From NCBI RefSeq assembly GCF_008831285.2, contig NC_045139.1:13250354-13314353 (forward strand): a DNA stretch of 64,000 nt, given 5' to 3'. The notes under the pieces were generated by a model, which was not told the origin of the DNA, made no database searches, and saw only the letters and a program-made list of their open reading frames with translations. The stretch comes from Nymphaea colorata (taxonomy: Eukaryota > Streptophyta > Magnoliopsida > Nymphaeales > Nymphaeaceae). Made by a program: the position numbers and the translations under genes. Below, one piece after another: positions 60,001 through 64,000 of this stretch. Each line of letters starts with the position of its first letter. The stretch's first letter is position 1.

Positions 60001-60582
60001 TTACCGTTGCCAGCACAGCGTTCGCACGGGACAGGATCTCCCTGTAGGATACAGAATTCACGCCACAGCCGTAGAAAGTTACAAACAGTAGACAAGAGTG
60101 TGATCAGAATTTGTGGCAACCATAGTTTCAAAAGGAAACGGAAACGAATGATCAATTAGATTTACGGACCCGTTTCCTAAAACAAAAGAGAATCAATCAT
60201 GATTCCTGCGGTTCTAATCCCCAAGGGATCATCTTGTCAAGACGTGCATGCAGTCAATTACCTTGAAGCCCAGAAACAGGGAGAGAGCAATGGCCACGAC
60301 GACACTAACGGTGACAATAAAACTCTGCGTGTCAACAGGTCCACCGAGAAGGCCTTTGAGGAAAAGAATCGGGTGGACCAACGTCGTTGGTTGTGATAAT
60401 CCGCGTCGCCCCCTGTAAAGCTTCAATGCTTTGATCTTCAAATATTGTGGTTGAGGAATTAAGGTCGGCTGGACGGAACAAGAGGAGATCAGAGAAGGAA
60501 GTGGAACAACAGAGCCAGGATGAGAAGAGGAAGGAGAAGAGGAAGAAGGAATGGCGTGCAATGGAGATCGAAGCGTTCCCAT
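57035..60582 (-). CDS. DnaJ-type cysteine-rich zinc-finger protein, membrane-anchored, probably plastidial
   Basis: Exons: 60582-60262, 60041-60005, 57985-57902, 57087-57035; in phase, 164 aa. The first ~80 residues are Ser/Pro-rich with few acidic residues, like a plastid transit peptide. A single hydrophobic helix ([18 protein letters not shown], about 87-105) follows. Then come four CxxC pairs: C113/C116, C124/C127, C141/C144 and C152/C155, three followed by G-x-G, ending GYSRRL. This is the zinc-binding domain of DnaJ proteins without a J domain, so it may act as a thiol or folding factor rather than an Hsp70 partner. The closest remembered protein is Arabidopsis At5g06130. Exon 3 lies 2 kb from exon 2; the long intron holds nothing recognised. 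Confidence 0.92.
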
Positions 60583-62777
60583 TGGAATCCTTTTTAGGAC
60601 TTTAGAGTTCGCGGGAAGAGGAGATGGCTCCCATCGCTATGACTGAGAGAGTGTGTTTTTGAGGTCGGGAAATCGCAGCCTATCTGAAGACCGAAGAGGG
60701 GAAGCCCGCCACGCGCGGGCATTCCATTTCACTAATTTTGCAGATGAAGGTTTCGTTTTGCTTATTAATACCTTTTACCGGTTCACGTTTTTATTTTTCT
60801 CAGTTGGATGCAAGGTAAGACCAGAACACGTTAGGCCAATTGAGGCTGGAAATGATCAAAATGTTCCGTCTCCCATACAAAGGCAAAAATGAAGTTCGAC
60901 TTTGTTACTTAAAATAGGTGGAAACACGGGTTCCCATGTTAACAGCCTAACCCGGAAAAGGACGTCAGGCAAAAAAAAAGTCCAATTTTTAACAAATATT
61001 ACTAAGAGGAAAAAAATTTTAAAAAGAAAAAAATCAGCATAATTGAATTTGAAGATAGAACAGAATTTCCCTGCCAACAAATGAGATTGAAAATGAAATG
61101 AATTCAAGAGCAATTTTTGTCACAAGGAAAAGCAGGTTAGGCCAGACTCTTTGCGTGCAAAAGTCATTTTTGCCATAAAAAATAACATTTTGTCAAATAA
61201 ATATTTCTTACTCACTCCCATATTAATGCGAGGCTTGGGCTATTGATTTGATAGATCCCCACTCACTCTCTCTAGCAGGTTTTGTTCTTGTTCCCTCTTC
61301 GAAAAGGATAACAATTATAATCACTTACAATGTTTTTTATAAGTCCTTAAAAATCTCTCGTAATCTTTGATACATAACTAAACTTTTTATAGTAAAATGT
61401 CACAATTGACAACCCTTTTTTAATGTTTGGGACCACAACAAGTACTAGTGTTGAACCAGTTTTGATACCATTACAATGACTCGGCCCACTTTCACACTAG
61501 GCTCAAGCTCCCATTTCAGTGGATCCCAACATATGATTGTTATACACCTTGTTTGAATGCATTTTAAAATTTTGCCCCTATTTCAATGACAAAATCTGCA
61601 TTTAAGCCAAAAGGTAAATTGGAATTTGGTTGAGTGTTGCTACGGAGAGAGGGTGTATTGGCTGTCGTAGAGCTAGCTCCACTCCATTTTACACCCTTAA
61701 ACCAAACCCGGTGGAATGTTTAACCCATTTCAAAGTTACATTGTCTTTACAAGAAGGAAAAGTGAGAGCTAATTTCTGACTTTTTTCTTGAAAGTTTTCA
61801 CTCTCTTTACATGGAAATGGAAAGGTTTAATCCCCATAATTTTTAAGCCCATCAGATCAGATGCCCCCAGAAAAAACCGTGATGCAGACGACTTGGCTGG
61901 GAAATTCTCTATCTACCCAAATTTTTATGTATAATAATAATGCGTAACCGGGAAACTCTAGTTAACAATGGCCTTGCCTTTTGAAAGGGGTGGCTCCCAT
62001 GAGTTTTGAACTCCCAATGAATAATGAACCCCAGTTTGCAGTCTATAGATACAAACCATTTTGTACTAAAGACGAGTAGACCACTTGCGTTTCATACTTC
62101 AAGCTTGAGTTTGGTCAGCTGAGCCACCCACTCCAGTTCAAAAGCTTTATATGGTGGTCAAACAGGCATAGGTGCCACGCAAAATTAGCTACATGGAGTG
62201 CCGGGCCTTTTTAAAACTTGGAACCCTCGACCCATATTAATCATTTGCACCCCCCAAGTCAAGCCAACTTATTTTGGAAGGAGAGCGAGTGGGCTGTCGG
62301 TCGTCTGTCACAATCACATTCTTAAACGTAAAATCCAGGTATCCTCACCACCAATGAGTCTCCTTCAACGATTTTTGTACAGGTAGTAAGGTCCAACCAA
62401 AAGGAAGAAATGGCTGATATGACGAGCAACTATGTCGAGAAGATAGTTCAAGTTGCTTGAAGGACGTGCATTGACGCATGCAAGCCATCCATCCAGGAGA
62501 CGGCGAGGGAATGCCAAGCATAGCTGCCGCTAAAACTTTATCTCAAAGACGATTACACAACTTCCACATTGATTTTCAGAATAATAAAAGCTAACACATA
62601 ATCGCAGAATGTCGAAAGCAGGAAAACGTGAATCGTGACTTATTCATTTCAATTCAATGTTTTAGGTCGAGCAGAGGGGGAAAGAGTAATGGCTGCGTAT
62701 ACACTGCAAACATTTGCGGATAAAAACTGATACTACATCGTGAACTTGCTTACACAGCACCACAGATACCGCAAGAC
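60583..62777. other. Intergenic region left of the right-edge gene
   Basis: 60583-60700 adjoins the DnaJ-like start and is its probable promoter. I recognise no gene, RNA or complete repeat in the remainder. Confidence 0.5.
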
Positions 62778-64000
62778 TCAATAAAATCCAAGAGCGTGCT
62801 TTGTCTGCAGGTCCCAAAATTCCTTCGACTGCTTCACCGCCTGAGCTCGTTCTATGTTTAGCCTCTCCTTCCAGTACTCTTTACATCTGAAATCATAACG
62901 AGCTTATTAGTGACCCAGCTACGAATTCTGTAGTTGGTTAAATAGCAAAGTTCCAATGCTGGCACGCTAGAACACCTCAAGTCATCGGATTTTCATTAGG
63001 AAACGTGTATTGGTTTGTGAAACAACTGAACAGAGCCATTTATATGAGACGATGAAGATGATGACCATCACCTGTTTTTGAGAAGCAGATCCAGCTCTAC
63101 CATGTGTACTGAATCCTCGTACACTCCAACCTACAGAAAAGGAAATATAAGCCTCAAATGACAACATGAAGATTCTCAATGAACTTCAGAAGCGCTCCTT
63201 AGACTATTAAGATCACAGAGCTCCTTAGGTCCGCTTTAAGCCCACAAGACCCAAGTATAGCTCTTCAACATATTCTCGCTGACAGTCAACACACTTAAAC
63301 TTGTAAGACAACAAAAGATTTTTCCGGTCAGAAATAACTAACAGTAGTAAACAATGTCCCTAGAGCAAAAATATTCCCAGATTATATGATACTCTGGGGA
63401 AAAATCAAGCCGAAAATGGAAAATACAAAGGGAGGAAGAGCGATTATAGGCATCTTGTTTCATATGCGTCTGAGGGAATTCCATCCCTCGCCTTGTCAAA
63501 CCTTCTTGGCAGAAAGGTTGTAACAGGGATATGTCTCAATCGACTTTGGCTATCGCAGTTATGCACTAACAGACAGATACCAACCGAACTTTCTGAGGGG
63601 CAGTAGAACTGATTAAAAGAGGTGAAAATACCGTGAGCCTCTTAAATAGTCTGTTGCTCTTGAATGTTCAACCTGCCGGTAACACCAAGACACCAAAAGC
63701 TTGGATCTATCCGATGTCTCAAATAGACAGAAATGATCAACACCTATCCTACTAAAACAACAAATTATCATGATAAATCGTATCCAAGCACTGAATATTT
63801 ATATGAATCCTATGATCTTTTAGGTTGTTCAGTTTCCTCTAAACATCTTTTACGTGTACTAAGATGAAAGATCAATGTCAATACTGCAAAAACTCACCGT
63901 TTCTTTGTCCTAACAACCCTGATTGAAAGATGAGCAAGTTTTTCTTGATCAACCTGCCATCACTATTTACTGCCATGTACACTTTCAAGCATCAGAAATT
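62778..64000 (-). CDS. Unrecognised gene, C-terminal exons only
   Basis: Three exon-like blocks in transcript order: 63953-63898 (VDQEKLAHLSIRVVRTKK), 63130-63072 (VGVYEDSVHMVELDLLLKN) and 62886-62778 (CKEYWKERLNIERAQAVKQS... ending HALGFY, stop TGA 62780-62778). The last two join in phase through an Arg codon. The first ends in phase 2 while the second begins in phase 0, so at least one exon between them is missing. A block at about 63675-63635 (VEHSRATDYLRGSR) begins in phase 0 and does not solve this. The C-terminus is charged and helical, with one Cys, no membrane segment and no family I can name. The N-terminus lies beyond the right edge. Confidence 0.55.

Overview
The window is nuclear DNA of a flowering plant. 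The evidence is GT-AG spliced genes with plant-specific products (VQ protein, KIN-12 phragmoplast kinesin, GTD-binding myosin adaptor, plant-type heme oxygenase), Ty1/copia retrotransposons primed by initiator tRNA-Met, MITE-like elements and CT/AT microsatellites. The species cannot be fixed from the sequence alone. All exon models were built by hand from splice signals, reading-frame phase and remembered family sequences; none was checked against transcripts or a database.

Layout. 645-5648 (-): seven exons of an ABCG22-type half-size ABC transporter; the membrane domain lies beyond the left edge. 5649-9653: gene-poor, with a 41-bp minisatellite. 9654-14687 (+): a complete Ty1/copia element with two 301-bp LTRs that I read as identical, a 5-bp target duplication and one uninterrupted 1460-codon gag-pol frame. 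17090-17779 (+): an intronless MKS1-like VQ-motif gene with W-box cores upstream. 22581-23097: a tandem repeat next to a MITE-like element. 23523-27869 (-): an old, broken copia element. 28233-29231 (-): a two-exon steroid 5-alpha-reductase-family gene. 30363-30653 (+): a small acidic ORF of unknown status. 33442-35487 (-): a MYOB7-like gene. 40624-43421 (+): a four-exon heme oxygenase, unusually short and without a visible transit peptide. 43827-54320 (-): a KIN-12E-type kinesin, 22 exons plus one possible microexon, every junction in frame, 1281 codons. 55058-55535: a hAT-like non-autonomous element built of 71-bp repeats. 57035-60582 (-): a small membrane-anchored DnaJ-type zinc-finger protein, probably plastidial. 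62778 to beyond the right edge (-): an unrecognised gene.

There is no operon-like organisation; these are independent plant genes. ABCG22, MYOB7 and the DnaJ-like gene have their closest remembered Arabidopsis relatives near one another on the top of chromosome 5, so the window may be an ancestral gene block later spread apart by transposons. Nothing here looks like a new multi-gene system. The most unusual items are the short, apparently leaderless heme oxygenase, the intact young copia element, the MYOB7 reading-frame break and the unrecognised right-edge gene.
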